Both the position numbers and the translations under genes were made by a program. Source: Paenibacillus sp. UBA6285 (GTDB lineage Bacteria > Bacillota > Bacilli > Paenibacillales > Paenibacillaceae). Taken from it: a DNA stretch of 6,925 bases. Below are positions 5,787-6,925 of the stretch, in pieces; the first letter of the stretch is position 1, and every line of letters begins with the position of its first letter. The notes under the pieces are model-generated. The model saw nothing but the letters and a program-made list of their open reading frames with translations, made no database searches and was not told where the DNA came from. The stretch lies in the NCBI GenBank assembly GCA_002438345.1, contig DJUJ01000133.1, forward strand, positions 17,337 through 24,261, given 5' to 3'.

Positions 5787-6899
5787 TCACACATTCTCTA
5801 ACATGAATTTTCCAATTTCATTCAAACTATCTTCCGCTTGCGGTGTGACCCCCACCTGATCGGCAAAGCCGTGGGAAAGTCCTTTGTAACGAACCGTTTT
5901 CACTTTGACGCCCGACTCCTTCAGCTTTAAGGCATATGCATCATCCTCTATACGCAAAAAGTCATATTCACCAAACAAAATAACGGTAGGCGGCATCCCT
6001 ATCAGATCTCCTCGCAGCGGGCTAACATGAGGGATTGTATCATCGGGCACCCCCAAATATTCACCTAAGCTGACAGTTCCTAAACCGCCGCTCAGCAGGT
6101 CCAGTATCGAACGAATCTGTTTATCCTGAGACGGGGATATTTCATAAACATCTCTGCGCTGCATATGTTCCTTCATTCCTGCTGCGTCCACGCTTGGATA
6201 TAGTAGTGCCTGCGCCTTTACCATCTGAGTTCCCTCATCCCGATCTTTCATTGCACACACCGTGGCTAAATTCCCACCTGCGGAATCTCCAGAAATACAG
6301 ATGCGATTCGGGTCACCATTGAATTCTTCGGCGTGAGCATATACCCATTTCAACACGGCATAACAGTCGTCGAGCCCAGCAGGGTATGGGTTCTCTGGAG
6401 CTAGGCGGTAATCAACCTGAATCGATACGCAGCCGGTATTCGCAACCACGAGCTTGCACATCTCCTCTACTACATCAGGTCCACCTGCTACGAAACCACC
6501 TCCGTGGATGTAATAGAACACAGGCTGCAGACCTTCGCTCTTCTTCTGCGGGGTATAAATTCGCACAGGTACTGCCACATCTCCGTTCTGAACCTTCGCA
6601 TGCTTCACATCAACGCCATCAGTGATCGGAATGCTATTCACGCCATTCATCATCCTGCGCATTTGAGCTGCACTTTTTTGTATATTTTTCTTTCGGCTGC
6701 CTTTCAACATCATCTTAACCAACATGCCCTTGAAGCCTTTCAGGAGTGACTCCATACTCTGATAAAAGCGAGGATCTAGCACGCCAGGCTCATCGGTTTC
6801 AGGAATGGGCTTAATCAGGATATCCAGCCCATTTTCATTAATGACATGCTGTCTTTCAAGAATAGATGTAAGAAGCTGTTGAGAATATTTACGTTCCAT
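5787..6899 (-). CDS. Alpha/beta-hydrolase, hormone-sensitive lipase (family IV) type carboxylesterase
   Basis: This is a predicted cytoplasmic serine esterase of the Abhydrolase_3/HSL group, which cleaves carboxylic ester bonds of small acyl substrates. The 370-residue product carries the full signature: the oxyanion-hole motif HGGGFVAGG (132-140), YRLAPENPYPA (164-174), and the nucleophile elbow GDSAGG (204-209) with Ser206. Asp313 in GEYDFLRIEDD and His343 in GLSHGF complete the triad. The N-terminal 90 or so residues form a basic, Met/Lys-rich cap with KGFKGMLVKMMLKGSRKK, somewhat longer than in the shortest family members. No signal peptide is seen. The ATG follows AAGGAG (6907-6912) by 7 nt. 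The neighbouring genes are unrelated, and its own terminator at 5679-5704 suggests a single-gene unit, though the window ends 26 bp upstream of the start, so an upstream operon partner cannot be excluded. Substrate unknown. Confidence 0.93.
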   Translation of the reverse strand: MERKYSQQLLTSILERQHVINENGLDILIKPIPETDEPGVLDPRFYQSMESLLKGFKGMLVKMMLKGSRKKNIQKSAAQMRRMMNGVNSIPITDGVDVKHAKVQNGDVAVPVRIYTPQKKSEGLQPVFYYIHGGGFVAGGPDVVEEMCKLVVANTGCVSIQVDYRLAPENPYPAGLDDCYAVLKWVYAHAEEFNGDPNRICISGDSAGGNLATVCAMKDRDEGTQMVKAQALLYPSVDAAGMKEHMQRRDVYEISPSQDKQIRSILDLLSGGLGTVSLGEYLGVPDDTIPHVSPLRGDLIGMPPTVILFGEYDFLRIEDDAYALKLKESGVKVKTVRYKGLSHGFADQVGVTPQAEDSLNEIGKFMLENV

Positions 6900-6925
6900 G
6901 ATGATGCTCCTTTTCGAATATTGTA

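Overview
The window looks like part of a low-GC, endospore-forming Bacillota chromosome, most likely Paenibacillus or a close relative. The evidence is a complete nutrient germinant-receptor operon, strong AGGAGG-type ribosome binding sites with several TTG starts, intrinsic terminators ending in T-runs, and an intergenic repeat whose encoded peptide resembles a sequence I recall from Paenibacillus genomes. Every gene I can support is on the minus strand.

Layout from left to right. Positions 1-192 hold the first 64 codons of a phosphotransferase-fold (aminoglycoside/choline kinase-like) protein that runs off the left edge. Positions 193-1361 contain no intact gene. This stretch holds a short repeat element (about 388-525), a minus-strand intrinsic terminator (583-609), the decayed OrfA of an IS3-family insertion sequence (about 665-1055) and a perfect 9-bp inverted repeat (1086-1112). 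Positions 1362-4962 are the germinant-receptor operon, transcribed right to left: the A subunit (3637-4962), the B permease subunit (2515-3612, TTG start), the C lipoprotein subunit (1427-2518, joined to B by an ATGA overlap) and a 14-bp-stem terminator (1362-1401). A perfect DnaA-box consensus sits in the operon's upstream region.

Positions 5145-5704 are a gene graveyard between two terminators. They hold a frameshifted start of a probable glycoside hydrolase family 2-type protein with an intact ribosome binding site, preceded by a small open fragment that may be the tail of the gene before it. This could be the residue of a lost sugar-utilisation operon. Positions 5787-6899 encode a complete alpha/beta-hydrolase of the hormone-sensitive-lipase (family IV) type, with its own terminator at 5679-5704.

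The three ger genes would work as one inner-spore-membrane complex: B senses the nutrient, A forms the oligomeric channel core, and C is the lipid-anchored partner. I see no functional link between the receptor and the flanking genes. I found no convincing undescribed multi-gene system. The most unusual points are the divergent signature motifs in the receptor subunits, the peptide-encoding repeat and the layered gene remnants.
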